Shown: one piece after another, positions 8,505 through 17,267 of the stretch | Layout of the letters: each line of letters starts with the position of its first letter | How positions within the stretch are numbered: position 1 is the stretch's first letter | Assembly: GCF_002135335.1 (NCBI RefSeq) | Contig: NZ_NEGC01000001.1 | Span: forward strand, 558,001 to 622,000 | Source: Acinetobacter sp. ANC 4470 | Lineage (GTDB): Bacteria > Pseudomonadota > Gammaproteobacteria > Pseudomonadales > Moraxellaceae | Reading direction: 5' to 3' | DNA length: 64,000 nucleotides | Notes under the pieces: model-generated | Databases searched by the model: none | What the model was told of the DNA's origin: nothing | What the model saw: only the letters and a program-made list of their open reading frames with translations | Made by a program: the position numbers and the translations under genes

Positions 8505-9200
8505 GCGACCTAGCACATAAGAAATGACGGTTTCAGTACGAATAATGCGGTTGCCTAAGCTGAACGCTTGGCAGCCGTTTTTTGTGAGTAAATCAATCTC
8601 ATAAGGAATAAAACCACCTTCTGGTCCAATCACAATCGTACAGGCATGTTCAATGGCAAACGGCATCTTGCTCTCTGCATAAGGATGTGCCACATAAGCA
8701 GGTCTGTCCGCTGTAATTAAACTGGGTAAGACATCTTCAACAAAAGGCTTAAAGCGTTTATAGATGTCAATTTTCGGGGCAACCGTATCGCCTGCTTGTT
8801 CCAAACCGAGCGTCACATATTGATCTAATTGTTGCAAAAATGGTGTTTGCCAATAGCTTTTATCCACCCGATAACTGTGCAAAAGAATAATTTTTTCTAC
8901 CCCCAAAGTCACACTGTCCATCATTAAACGGCGCAGCACTTTCGGACGCGGCATAGCTAAAATTAAAGTGACCGGTAACTTTGCTGGAACAGGTTCAATC
9001 TGAATAGGTTTAAGTTTAACCGCTTGTTCTGTCACTTCGACAATTTCAGTCAGGTAACGCTGCCCTTCTCGAATGCCGACTTTTAGACTGTCACCCACTT
9101 GCACATTCACATGTTGTGTTAAATGTTCAAGCTGACGTTTCGATGTAATTGACCAAAACTCAGATTCAGTTTGGCGTGGGTCGAGAAGGACAATATTCAT
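8487..9200 (-). CDS. rsmE: 16S rRNA m3U1498 methyltransferase
   Basis: A 237-residue SPOUT-class methyltransferase that methylates U1498 of 16S rRNA using S-adenosylmethionine. Hallmarks are the C-terminal knot motifs IVIGPEGGFIPYEIDLL (about 190) and LGNRIIRTETVISYVLG (about 215), preceded by an N-terminal PUA-like domain. The upstream in-frame Met (9227) would add nine residues (MKFLEFLYL) that do not belong to the family; MNIVLLDP is the natural start. waaA lies upstream on the same strand, 49 bp away from this start. The 3' end overlaps mscS tail-to-tail. Confidence 0.92.
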   Translation of the reverse strand: MNIVLLDPRQTESEFWSITSKRQLEHLTQHVNVQVGDSLKVGIREGQRYLTEIVEVTEQAVKLKPIQIEPVPAKLPVTLILAMPRPKVLRRLMMDSVTLGVEKIILLHSYRVDKSYWQTPFLQQLDQYVTLGLEQAGDTVAPKIDIYKRFKPFVEDVLPSLITADRPAYVAHPYAESKMPFAIEHACTIVIGPEGGFIPYEIDLLTKNGCQAFSLGNRIIRTETVISYVLGRLFSAS

Positions 9201-9248
9201 AAGATACAGAAACTCTAAAAATTTCACAGCCGCAGATACACAGGACTT

Positions 9249-10529
9249 TTAAAGATACTGATCAATCACCGCAATATGCTTTGCTAACGAGCCTGTATTT
9301 TTCGCCATGATAATTTGCGCATTTTGACTTAATTCTTTTGCAGCTTCAGGCTGTTGTAAATAGTGCATCATTAACGCTGCCAACTGTTCAGCACTATCTC
9401 CCACTTTAACCCCATGCGCTGCAATAAACTCATCGACAATACTTTGGAAATTAAAATAATTCGGTCCTAAAATGGTCGCTACATTCAACGCAATTGGCTC
9501 TAAAATATTATGTCCACCACCCGGTTCGCTCAAGGAACCACCAACAAAACAAACTTGGCTTAAAGCATACCACAACCACATCTCGCCCATACTATCAGCC
9601 AAATAGACTTGAGTATCCGCTGCAATACTGTGCCCTAAACTACGACGCTGCGTTGTAAGTTCTAAGTCCTGTGCTATTTGAAAGACCTCATCAAAGCGTT
9701 CGGGATGACGTGGCACCACAATGACCAACAGCTCTGGAGATTGGCTTAAATAAAGCTTTAAAGCAGTCAGTAATTTTTGTTCTTCGGGTGCATGTGTACT
9801 GGCAAGGGTGATGATTTTACGTGATGCTAAATTCCACGCTTGTTTTAATTGCTCAGCTTGCTGTATGAAGCTTTCAGGAGCATGAATATCAAACTTAATA
9901 CTGCCCAAGACCTGACTTTTCTTCGTAGACATACCTAAATTTAGGTAGCGTTCTAAAGTCGCTTGATCTTGCGCCAACAGGCGGTCTAATCCATTCAGCA
10001 TACCTTGGGTTAAACTTGGTACTTTGGCATAGCCTTTGACTGATTTTTCCGAAAGTCGTGCATTGATCAATAAACAAGGCACGTTAAAGTGTTTGGCTTG
10101 ATCAATTAAATTGGGCCAGATTTCAGTTTCAACCAAAACCAACAATTTAGGCTGATATTTTTCATAGAATGCTCGTACTAATTGTTTCTGATCGGCAGGC
10201 AAATATACTGCTTGGAACAAAGACGCATACGGTGCTTTTAAAAAAAGTGATTTAGCACGCGCTTGACCCGTCTTGGTAGTATTGGTCACCAAAACAGGAT
10301 GACCCAATTTTAAATAGTGTTCAATTAACGGTTGTGCGGCATTGGTTTCCCCGACAGAAACCACATGAAACCACATTGCATTGCGGTTTTTAGGTGGTTG
10401 AAACGGACCAAAACGCTCAAGACATTCTTGCTGCAACTGCTCCATATTCAACGCACGTTTTTTTATCCGCCATTGATACAATGGTTTGATGATTGATAAT
10501 GCTGCGTTATACCAAAAAGGAGTAGCCAA
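9249..10529 (-). CDS. waaA: 3-deoxy-D-manno-octulosonic acid (Kdo) transferase
   Basis: A 426-residue GT30 glycosyltransferase that transfers Kdo from CMP-Kdo to lipid IVA on the cytoplasmic face of the inner membrane. An N-terminal hydrophobic anchor is followed by FHVVSVGETNAA, which contains the conserved catalytic Glu (SVGE). The nucleotide-sugar half contains VETEIWPNL, LINARLSEKS, VVPRHPERFDEV, VGGSLSEPGGGHNILEPIAL and LGPNYFNF, all characteristic of WaaA/KdtA. Length fits the family (about 425). It sits directly before rsmE and may be cotranscribed with it. Confidence 0.96.
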   Translation of the reverse strand: MATPFWYNAALSIIKPLYQWRIKKRALNMEQLQQECLERFGPFQPPKNRNAMWFHVVSVGETNAAQPLIEHYLKLGHPVLVTNTTKTGQARAKSLFLKAPYASLFQAVYLPADQKQLVRAFYEKYQPKLLVLVETEIWPNLIDQAKHFNVPCLLINARLSEKSVKGYAKVPSLTQGMLNGLDRLLAQDQATLERYLNLGMSTKKSQVLGSIKFDIHAPESFIQQAEQLKQAWNLASRKIITLASTHAPEEQKLLTALKLYLSQSPELLVIVVPRHPERFDEVFQIAQDLELTTQRRSLGHSIAADTQVYLADSMGEMWLWYALSQVCFVGGSLSEPGGGHNILEPIALNVATILGPNYFNFQSIVDEFIAAHGVKVGDSAEQLAALMMHYLQQPEAAKELSQNAQIIMAKNTGSLAKHIAVIDQYL

Positions 10530-10638
10530 ACAAGTTGCCTCAGATAATATTCAATCGGCAAAATATAACAGAGCAGCCTTCATATGTTAATGAATTCCGC
10601 CCTACCAAATGATTTATTCTGCTGTGTACAGCGATGAA

Positions 10639-11718
10639 TTAGCCTTCAGCGAATTGCTTCTGTAAGAATGGATAATCAATATAGCCTTCTGCTACATCTG
10701 TTCCAATCATGTTTTCAAACTTCAATTCATTCAGCGGTTCATCTTCCACTAAACGTTCATACAAGTCAGGATTAGAAATATAATCTTTACCAAAAGACAC
10801 CGCTTCGGCTTGACCTGATGCCAATAAATCCAAGGCGTCTTCACGGCTTAAACGCATATTGGCAATATAAGGCACGCCATTTGAACGCGCTTTTATATCA
10901 AGACTAATACTTGCAGCATCGATATATTCACGGGTAAAGAAGAAGGCGATGTGACGTTGACCCAATTCTTCCAACACATAACCAAAGGTTTCTTTAGGGT
11001 TCACATCGCCCATGTCATGCTCATCGCCGCGCGGTGCCAAATGTACACCCACACGACCTGCACCCCAAACTTCAATTAAAGCATCAACTACTTCAAGTAA
11101 AAAACGCGCACGGTTTTCAACAGAACCGCCATAGCTATCCTCACGCTGATTGGTCGAAGTTTGTAGGAACTGGTCAATCAAATAACCATTGGCTGCATGC
11201 AATTCTACTCCATCAAAACCAGCCGCTTTAGCACGAATAGCAGATTGTTTATATTGCTCAACAATCGTTTGAATTTCAGCAACTTCCAGTGGACGAGGCA
11301 CAACATAGTCACGTTTAGGACGTAATAAACTGACTTGACCTTTTTGCTGCACATGACTTGCTGAAACAGGTGTCTCACCACCTAATAAATCAGGATGTGA
11401 AACACGCCCCACATGCCATAATTGTGCAACGATCAGACCATCTTTGGCATGTACTGCATCGGTCACCAATTTCCAACCAGCGACTTGAGCATCGGTAAAT
11501 AAACCCGGTGTCTTTTCATAGCCATTGGCTGCTTCTGAAATAACAGTCGCTTCTGAAATGATCAGACCAGCACTTGCACGTTGTGCATAATATTCAGCCA
11601 TCATCGCTGTAGGCACACGATCTGTCGTTGCACGGCTACGCGTTAAGGGTGCCATCACGACACGGTTTTTAAGTTTAAGTTCACCAAACTGAATCGGTGT
11701 TGAAAAATCTGTCATCAA
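10639..11718 (-). CDS. Old Yellow Enzyme family NADH:flavin oxidoreductase (alkene reductase)
   Basis: A 359-residue FMN-dependent TIM-barrel reductase of the NemA/xenobiotic-reductase group, which reduces activated alkenes, quinones, nitro-compounds or N-ethylmaleimide-like electrophiles. Visible motifs include the start FSTPIQFGELKLKNRVVMAP, the substrate-binding HAAN in ELHAANGYLIDQFLQ (about residue 180), the family signature QREDSYGGSVENRARFLLEV, and the FMN phosphate site around VSFGKDYISNPDL. A small ArsR-type regulator gene lies 36 bp upstream on the same strand, so the two probably form an operon, as nemRA does in enterobacteria with a different regulator type. Met1 and Met2 are adjacent alternatives. 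Confidence 0.93.
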   Translation of the reverse strand: MMTDFSTPIQFGELKLKNRVVMAPLTRSRATTDRVPTAMMAEYYAQRASAGLIISEATVISEAANGYEKTPGLFTDAQVAGWKLVTDAVHAKDGLIVAQLWHVGRVSHPDLLGGETPVSASHVQQKGQVSLLRPKRDYVVPRPLEVAEIQTIVEQYKQSAIRAKAAGFDGVELHAANGYLIDQFLQTSTNQREDSYGGSVENRARFLLEVVDALIEVWGAGRVGVHLAPRGDEHDMGDVNPKETFGYVLEELGQRHIAFFFTREYIDAASISLDIKARSNGVPYIANMRLSREDALDLLASGQAEAVSFGKDYISNPDLYERLVEDEPLNELKFENMIGTDVAEGYIDYPFLQKQFAEG

Positions 11719-11754
11719 GCAATCCTCTTACAGCTTGCTTGGACTTATTGAAGC

Positions 11755-12057
11755 CTAAAGCGCATGCTGTAAATGTTGTAAAAATTCTTTGATCAGTGCT
11801 TCATTACGTGAAAAATAAGACCATTGCCCATATTTCGTCACATGAATCAGCCCTGCTTGTTGCAGTACCGATAAATGATTAGACATGGTCGATTGAGAAA
11901 TATCCGCGATCTTTTCCATGTGCCCTGCACACACCCCGCGACTAAAATCATTTCCACATTCTTCAGAGGAAATAAAACGTTTAGGTTCTTTTAAACATTG
12001 CAGAATCTGACGTCTAATCGGGTTAGCTAAGGCTTTATAAATCGCTTCTGTGTCCAT
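11755..12057 (-). CDS. ArsR/SmtB-family winged-helix repressor, cysteine-bearing
   Basis: A 100-residue regulator with a central winged-helix DNA-binding region (ISQSTMSNHLSVLQQAGLI as the recognition segment, about 53-71, then the wing YGQWSYFSRN). Three cysteines lie at about residues 21, 34 and 43; the latter two flank a short loop (CGNDFSRGVC) inserted ahead of the recognition helix and could sense thiol-reactive compounds or metal. It precedes the alkene reductase gene with 36 bp spacing and is itself preceded by a 16-bp perfect palindrome. The likely role is autoregulated repression of the reductase until an electrophile modifies the cysteines; this is inference. Confidence 0.87.
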   Translation of the reverse strand: MDTEAIYKALANPIRRQILQCLKEPKRFISSEECGNDFSRGVCAGHMEKIADISQSTMSNHLSVLQQAGLIHVTKYGQWSYFSRNEALIKEFLQHLQHAL

Positions 12058-12115
12058 CTCATTTCACTCATGTTCATGATCAGCACCTTACTAGAAATCA
12101 TTATATCTATTTTTT

Positions 12116-12131
12116 ACGATATTAATATCGT
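12116..12131. promoter_or_regulatory. Perfect 16-bp palindrome, putative operator of the ArsR-type repressor
   Basis: ACGATATTAATATCGT is fully symmetric and lies 59 bp upstream of the repressor start codon, where a promoter is expected. A second half-site-like pair ATCG and CGAT follows immediately. Size and symmetry fit an ArsR/SmtB dimer site. Confidence 0.6.
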
Positions 12132-12245
12132 TATTTTTCGATACAAAGATTATTTTTGTAATTTGCTCAATTTTGTACAACTTGACCCTATTCTAACATT
12201 GTTCGACCAATGCCGTTGATCAACACTTTTAACCCAATTTTACAG

Positions 12246-12275
12246 TTAAAAAAACAGAGGACTAGCCTCTGTTTT
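12246..12275 (-). terminator. Intrinsic terminator of prfB
   Basis: AAAACAGAGG pairs with CCTCTGTTTT around loop ACTAG. On the minus strand it runs into seven Ts, 11 bases beyond the prfB stop. Confidence 0.88.
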
Positions 12276-12285
12276 AAGAATAAAC

Positions 12286-13381
12286 TTAGAGACCTTGTTT
12301 TAAACTGGCTTCAATAAATTTATCCAAATCACCATCCAGTACTGCACCTGTATTGGAACTTTCCACACTGGTACGCAAGTCTTTAATGCGTGAATCATCT
12401 AAAACGTATGAACGAATTTGACTGCCCCAACCAATATCAGACTTAGAGTCTTCTAAGACTTTTGCCGCGTCATTACGGATTTGCATTTCACGTTCATAGA
12501 GTTTTGCACGTAACTGTTTCCACGCATGGTCACGGTTGGCATGTTGTGAACGCTGGTTCTGACACGCCACCACGATACCTGTTGGCGCATGGGTTAAACG
12601 CACCGCGGAGTCAGTTTTGTTAATGTGCTGACCACCCGCCCCTGATGCACGGTAAGTATCGGTACGAACATCAGCTGGATTGATATCAATCTCAATATTG
12701 TCATCGACTTCAGGCGACACAAACACCGCAGAGAATGACGTATGACGACGATTACCCGAGTCAAAAGGTGATTTACGCACTAAACGATGTACACCCGATT
12801 CGGTACGTAACCAACCATAGGCATACTCGCCTTCAACACGAATCGTTGCCGATTTAATCCCTGCCACATCACCGCCCGATTCTTCCATCAATTCGGCTTT
12901 AAAGCCATGACGTTCAATCCAACGCAAGTACATACGTAGTAGCATTGATGCCCAATCTTGCGCTTCTGTACCGCCAGAACCGGCCTGAATTTCCACGTAG
13001 CATGGATTTGGATCCATTGGATTACTGAACATACGGCGGAATTCAAGTTTTGCCAACTCTTCTTCAGCAGTCGTCAATTCAGCTTGTACATCTTCCAACA
13101 AACTTTCATCATCAGCTTCAACCGCCAAATCAAGCAGTGCTTGTGCATCATCCAGTTGAGTCGATAAGCCTTCTAATACATTCAGTACATTTTCAAGCTC
13201 GCCTTTTTCTTTGGCCATGGCTTGAGCACGAGCTTGGTCATTCCAAATAGTTGGATCTTCCAATTCACGGAGAACTTCTTCTAAACGCTCTTTTTTCAGA
13301 TCGTAGTCAAAGATACCCCCGTAGTGTTTGACCACGGTCGTTTAAGTCTTTTAATTGGTTTAGATAAGGATTAATTTCCAC
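12286..13381 (-). CDS. prfB: Peptide chain release factor 2, expressed by programmed +1 frameshift
   Basis: RF2 ends translation at UGA and UAA. The gene starts at GTG (13381), with GAGAG eight bases upstream, and encodes 24 residues beginning [17 protein letters not shown] before an in-frame TGA at 13309-13307. A +1 shift at CTT-TGA-C continues into the 340-residue main frame, giving 364 residues, the normal RF2 length. The main frame has the tripeptide anticodon SPF ([11 protein letters not shown]) and the catalytic GGQ motif ([19 protein letters not shown]). Reading only the longest single frame would misplace the start inside the protein. The gene stands alone with its own terminator. Confidence 0.97.
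13305..13323 (-). promoter_or_regulatory. prfB programmed +1 frameshift site
   Basis: On the minus strand the site reads CGGGGGTATCTTTGAC: an internal Shine-Dalgarno-like GGGGG three bases before the slippery CTT followed by TGA and C. This is the classic autoregulatory site: scarce RF2 slows termination at UGA and favours the shift. Most bacteria have AGGGGG; here the first base is C. Confidence 0.95.
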
Positions 13382-13566
13382 GTGAATTACTCTCAATCAG
13401 AATACTAGGCTTAAATAGCCGCAAATTATATCACATAGCATTCACGGAATTTGAGACGGATTATTTTTGTATAAGTGATTGACCAAAATATCTTTTTTAT
13501 GAACAATACGCATGTTTTTTAAACATTATTACAATTTCTTTACAACAATAACCTTTTGGGGGTTTT

Positions 13567-14403
13567 ATGAAACGCAGTTTATTAGCGTTGGGTCTTGCTG
13601 CAATTGCTTCTTCAAGTTTTGCTTATAATGCTCAAGTCGATGGTGGCTTTAGCTACTTTGATAACGATGACAATATTACTGACAGTGAAGGACAATTTGA
13701 TCTAAAAGGCACCTTCTATTTCGACTCTGTTTCGACTAAAAATACGCCATTAAATGAAGCTGCTTTCCTCGGCCATAATAGCAATGCCTATGCTCAATAT
13801 TCTTATAACTATTTGGAAAGTAAAGAGCTTGAAGTTTTAGATGGACGTTTTTCAGGTGAGCTCAATGCACACCATCTTACTGGTGGAGTAGAATATTTTG
13901 TTGAACAATTCTATTTAAATGGTGAAATTGGTTTTGGTCAAGTTGAAGACAAACTCAAGCTTACAACACCTTTAGGCAGTGAGTCTTACTCAGAAAATTC
14001 TGACGTGATGACTTATCGTGCGCTTGTCGGTTATATGCCTTTATCTAACCTATTACTCGCTGCAGGTATTGATGGTTTTCAAGGCGATCATGATTTAGAA
14101 GATAACCGTTTCGCTGTACGTGCAAAATATGTTGCCCCTTTAGCTCAAGGTCAATTCATTAATCTAGAAGCCGATGGCACTTTTGGTGATACAGATTCAG
14201 TGACTGTTGCTGTCGACTATTACTTCGATCATGCCTTTAGCCTTGGTGCTGCGTATAACATTGAAGATAATGGCGAAGATGATGCTGATTTCTTCTCGAT
14301 TCGTTCTAAATATTTCATTAATTCTAATTTTTCAGTCGGTGGTGCAGTTGGTTTTGGTGATGATGTTCAAGCATTTAACATCAATGCAACGTATCGTTTC
14401 TAA
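13567..14403 (+). CDS. Putative outer-membrane porin (Acinetobacter Omp33-36-like / YfaZ-like barrel)
   Basis: A 278-residue exported protein. A signal peptide (MKRSLLALGLAAIASSSFA) is followed by YNAQVDGGFSYFD and alternating beta strands ending in ATYRF, the C-terminal aromatic signature recognised by the Bam complex. It shares the segment TPLNEAAFLGHNSNAYAQ with the next gene (APLAEAAFLDRASNVNAH), together with strand order and length, so the two are tandem duplicates. Acidic loops (DNDDNITDSEG, EDNGEDDADF) suggest cation contact at the mouth. A strong terminator follows, so it is probably monocistronic. Substrate unknown. Confidence 0.82.
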   Translation: MKRSLLALGLAAIASSSFAYNAQVDGGFSYFDNDDNITDSEGQFDLKGTFYFDSVSTKNTPLNEAAFLGHNSNAYAQYSYNYLESKELEVLDGRFSGELNAHHLTGGVEYFVEQFYLNGEIGFGQVEDKLKLTTPLGSESYSENSDVMTYRALVGYMPLSNLLLAAGIDGFQGDHDLEDNRFAVRAKYVAPLAQGQFINLEADGTFGDTDSVTVAVDYYFDHAFSLGAAYNIEDNGEDDADFFSIRSKYFINSNFSVGGAVGFGDDVQAFNINATYRF

Positions 14404-14432
14404 GCTTAAAAATATGCCGTAAAAACGTAGCT

Positions 14433-14465
14433 AAAAGCACGCTCAAAGGCGCGTGCTTTTTATTT
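14433..14465 (+). terminator. Intrinsic terminator of the first porin gene
   Basis: AAAAGCACGC pairs with GCGTGCTTTT around an 8-base loop and is followed by further Ts, 30 bp after the stop codon. Confidence 0.88.
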
Positions 14466-14642
14466 TAAAAAAATTATTTTGCTACAAAATACTTAAATTT
14501 TTATAGAAAAATCCATTAAATCCACAAAATATCCACAATTTTAATAAAACAAAACATTTAAATAATTTATTAATTTTCAATATTTTAAAATAGAAAACTT
14601 ACACGATATTACGTTTGCAACATTTCTGTAACCCGGCAATGA

Positions 14643-14670
14643 TTGACCTCGGTTTATTTTGCTTTAGACT
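14643..14670 (+). promoter_or_regulatory. Likely sigma-70 promoter of the second porin gene
   Basis: TTGACC and TAGACT are separated by 16 bases, about 60 bp ahead of the start codon. The 324-bp gap 14404-14727 otherwise holds only the terminator of the preceding gene and AT-rich sequence with no ORF. Confidence 0.5.
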
Positions 14671-14727
14671 AAAAGTTGTAACAAAAAATGTATTAATTTT
14701 AACCATGAATTTAAGGGGGTAGTATCC

Positions 14728-15513
14728 ATGAAAAAACTAGCTATCGCATCTGCTGTACTTTCAGCACTTGTTCTTACAGGTACAGCTCATGCATACCAAG
14801 CTGAAGTAGGTGCATCAGCAGCTTATCTTGACCCTGATAATGGTGGTTCAGGTAATGCTTTTGGTGTAAATGGTACGTATTACTTTAACCCTGTACAAAC
14901 GCGTAATGCCCCACTTGCAGAGGCAGCATTCCTTGACCGTGCTAGCAACGTCAATGCACATGCAACATTTGCTGACCGTGGTGATGTAGATGACAATACT
15001 TATGGTATTGGCGCTGAATTCTATGTACCAAATTCTGACTTTTATGTAAGTGGTGATATTAGTCAAAATGAAGTTGAAGTGAGTACACCGCTCGGTAAAT
15101 TTGATGCAGACACTACATATTATGCAGCTGAAGTCGGTTATCTTCCTGCACCAGGCTTATTAATTGCCGCGGGTGTAAAAGGTTATGACAACGACAATGA
15201 AGATGGCGTAGATCCTACTCTTCGTGCCAAATATGTGACTCAATTGAGTAATGGTAAAGACATTAACTTAGAAGCTGGTGCAGCATTTGGTGATCTAGAC
15301 GAGTACAATCTCGCTGCAGATTACTTCATTGATAAAACACTCAGCATTGGTGCTGACTACTACAATAACGATCTACGTGATCAAAGCGAATTTGGGATTA
15401 ATGCACGTAAATTCTTTAATCAACAAGTCAGCCTTGAAGGTCGTGTTGGTTTTGGTGAAGTCGGCAACAACGACTACAACTCATTTGGTGTCGCTGCTAA
15501 ATACCGTTTCTAA
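14728..15513 (+). CDS. Putative outer-membrane porin, tandem paralogue
   Basis: A 261-residue exported beta-barrel candidate. The signal peptide MKKLAIASAVLSALVLTGTAHA is followed by YQAEVGASAAYLDPD, repeated beta strands with acidic loops, and a C-terminus AAKYRF. Good RBS-like GGGGG lies about 10 bases upstream of ATG. It is related along its whole length to the preceding gene and resembles the Acinetobacter Omp33-36 type putative porins in signal peptide and first mature residues. The two genes are separated by a terminator and a new promoter, so their dosage may be controlled separately. Confidence 0.83.
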   Translation: MKKLAIASAVLSALVLTGTAHAYQAEVGASAAYLDPDNGGSGNAFGVNGTYYFNPVQTRNAPLAEAAFLDRASNVNAHATFADRGDVDDNTYGIGAEFYVPNSDFYVSGDISQNEVEVSTPLGKFDADTTYYAAEVGYLPAPGLLIAAGVKGYDNDNEDGVDPTLRAKYVTQLSNGKDINLEAGAAFGDLDEYNLAADYFIDKTLSIGADYYNNDLRDQSEFGINARKFFNQQVSLEGRVGFGEVGNNDYNSFGVAAKYRF

Positions 15514-15537
15514 TCAAACAAAATATATCCATTTATT

Positions 15538-15565
15538 AAAAAACCGCTCAAATGAGCGGTTTTTT
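15538..15565. terminator. Bidirectional terminator between porin and recJ
   Basis: AAAAAACCGCTCA and TGAGCGGTTTTTT form a near-perfect hairpin. It overlaps the last codon of recJ and serves both convergent genes. Confidence 0.9.
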
Positions 15566-17267
15566 AATGTTCTAAATATATGACTCGTAATTGCAAACTG
15601 ACCTTGCCATTAAATTCATTTTGATCGAGTTCATAGACCAATCGGACACGATCTTGCATGGCATCAAATTCAAATTTCTCACGGGCATTAAAAGCAATGG
15701 CTTCCACAACTTGTCCATTGTCTAAAGCCAAACGCAGTTTTAAATGGCTCTCTTTCAACCAACGAGAATCCAAAACTTTAAATATACCTTCAAAAATAGG
15801 TGATGGAAATTTTTGTCCCCAAGGGGTTAAGTTTTGTAGTAACTTCACCGTTTCAAGTTGAAAGTTTTCCGTTGCTAATTCACCATCCGTCCATACAGTG
15901 GCATGAAACAGTGACTCATCCATGGTCGAAATCAATTGTTCAAAAGCCTGTTTAAATGGTTCAAAATGCGCTTTCTGAATGGTTAAACCTGCCGCTGCGG
16001 CATGTCCACCAAAGTGACTAACCAAATGTGGATGTTGCTCTGCAATCATCTCGATGGCATCACGAATATGAACACCGTCTATCGACCGAGCAGAACCTTT
16101 GATATGAATCCCGTCATCATCCGCTGCAAATACAATACTCGGACGATGAAACTGTTCTTTCAAACGGCCTGCGACAATGCCAATCACACCCTGATGCCAG
16201 TGTTCATCAAACATAACCAATGTTGCAGGTAGATGCTGCTGATCTAAGTGTAATTTTTCCAGTTCAGCTAAAGCCTGTTGCTTCATTTGCATCTCGACTT
16301 GGCGGCGCTCAACATTTAAGTCATTGAGTTGCTGTGCCAGTGGATAAGCGTTTGGCATATCCTGAGCCAATAGACATTCAATGCCAATGTCCATGGTTTC
16401 CATGCGCCCTGCAGCATTCACCCGAGGCCCCAAAACAAAACCTAAATCTTGGGCTTTAAGCTGAGCAGGCTCGCGTCCTGCGATATCTAAAAGTGCGCTG
16501 ATTCCTGCACGACATTGATTTTGCTGTATCCGTTTCACCCCCGCATCCACCAAAATACGGTTGTTATAATCTAAGCTTGCTACATCCGCATAAGTACCCA
16601 AAGCCACCAAGTCTAAATACTGTGCCACTTTACTGGTCGATTTACCCAATTGACTGCGATAACTCGACAGTCGCGCCAACAGATAAAATGCAACTCCAAC
16701 CCCTGCCAAGGCCTTACTTGGAAATTCACAGCCCAATTGGTTTGGATTCACTACCGCTTCAGCTTTGGGTGTTTCTTTGGTAGTCAGATGGTGATCGGTA
16801 ATAATCACTTGCATGCCATGTGCATGCGCTTGTTCAACACCAGCATGGCTGGAAATACCGTTATCGACTGTAATCAGCAGATCAGGCTGATAGCGCCTAA
16901 AAGCCAGATCTGCAATTTTTGGCGTTAAACCATAACCATATTTAAAACGATCAGGAACCAAATATTCAACCTTGGCACCCATATCTCGTAGTGCTAAAAC
17001 CATCAAGGCGGTACTGGTCGCACCATCGGCATCATAGTCACCAACAATAATAATTTTCTTATTTTCATCAATCGCTTGGTCGATAATTTGAATAGCTTGC
17101 TCTAAACCCTTCATATTGGGCGCAAGTAAATGCTTCAGTTTAAACTCAAGTTCTTGTTCTGATTGCACCCCACGGCGCGCTAAAATTTGGGCAATAAATG
17201 GTGACACGCCCTGAATGTTTTCAGGGCGTGTAATCAAAGGGCGTTGCTGAATCAGTATTTTTGGCAT
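15564..17267 (-). CDS. recJ: Single-stranded-DNA-specific 5'-3' exonuclease RecJ
   Basis: A 567-residue DHH-family nuclease used in RecF-pathway recombination, mismatch repair and base-excision repair. Metal-binding motifs are present: VGDYDADGATST (about residue 75), DLLITVDNGIS (about 130), VIITDHH (DHH, about 155), and the DHHA1-domain GGHAAAAGL (about 410), followed by the C-terminal OB-like region. Length is normal. The start codon follows the pdxH stop without any spacer, which indicates translational coupling in a glmM-pdxH-recJ operon. Confidence 0.96.
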   Translation of the reverse strand: MPKILIQQRPLITRPENIQGVSPFIAQILARRGVQSEQELEFKLKHLLAPNMKGLEQAIQIIDQAIDENKKIIIVGDYDADGATSTALMVLALRDMGAKVEYLVPDRFKYGYGLTPKIADLAFRRYQPDLLITVDNGISSHAGVEQAHAHGMQVIITDHHLTTKETPKAEAVVNPNQLGCEFPSKALAGVGVAFYLLARLSSYRSQLGKSTSKVAQYLDLVALGTYADVASLDYNNRILVDAGVKRIQQNQCRAGISALLDIAGREPAQLKAQDLGFVLGPRVNAAGRMETMDIGIECLLAQDMPNAYPLAQQLNDLNVERRQVEMQMKQQALAELEKLHLDQQHLPATLVMFDEHWHQGVIGIVAGRLKEQFHRPSIVFAADDDGIHIKGSARSIDGVHIRDAIEMIAEQHPHLVSHFGGHAAAAGLTIQKAHFEPFKQAFEQLISTMDESLFHATVWTDGELATENFQLETVKLLQNLTPWGQKFPSPIFEGIFKVLDSRWLKESHLKLRLALDNGQVVEAIAFNAREKFEFDAMQDRVRLVYELDQNEFNGKVSLQLRVIYLEH

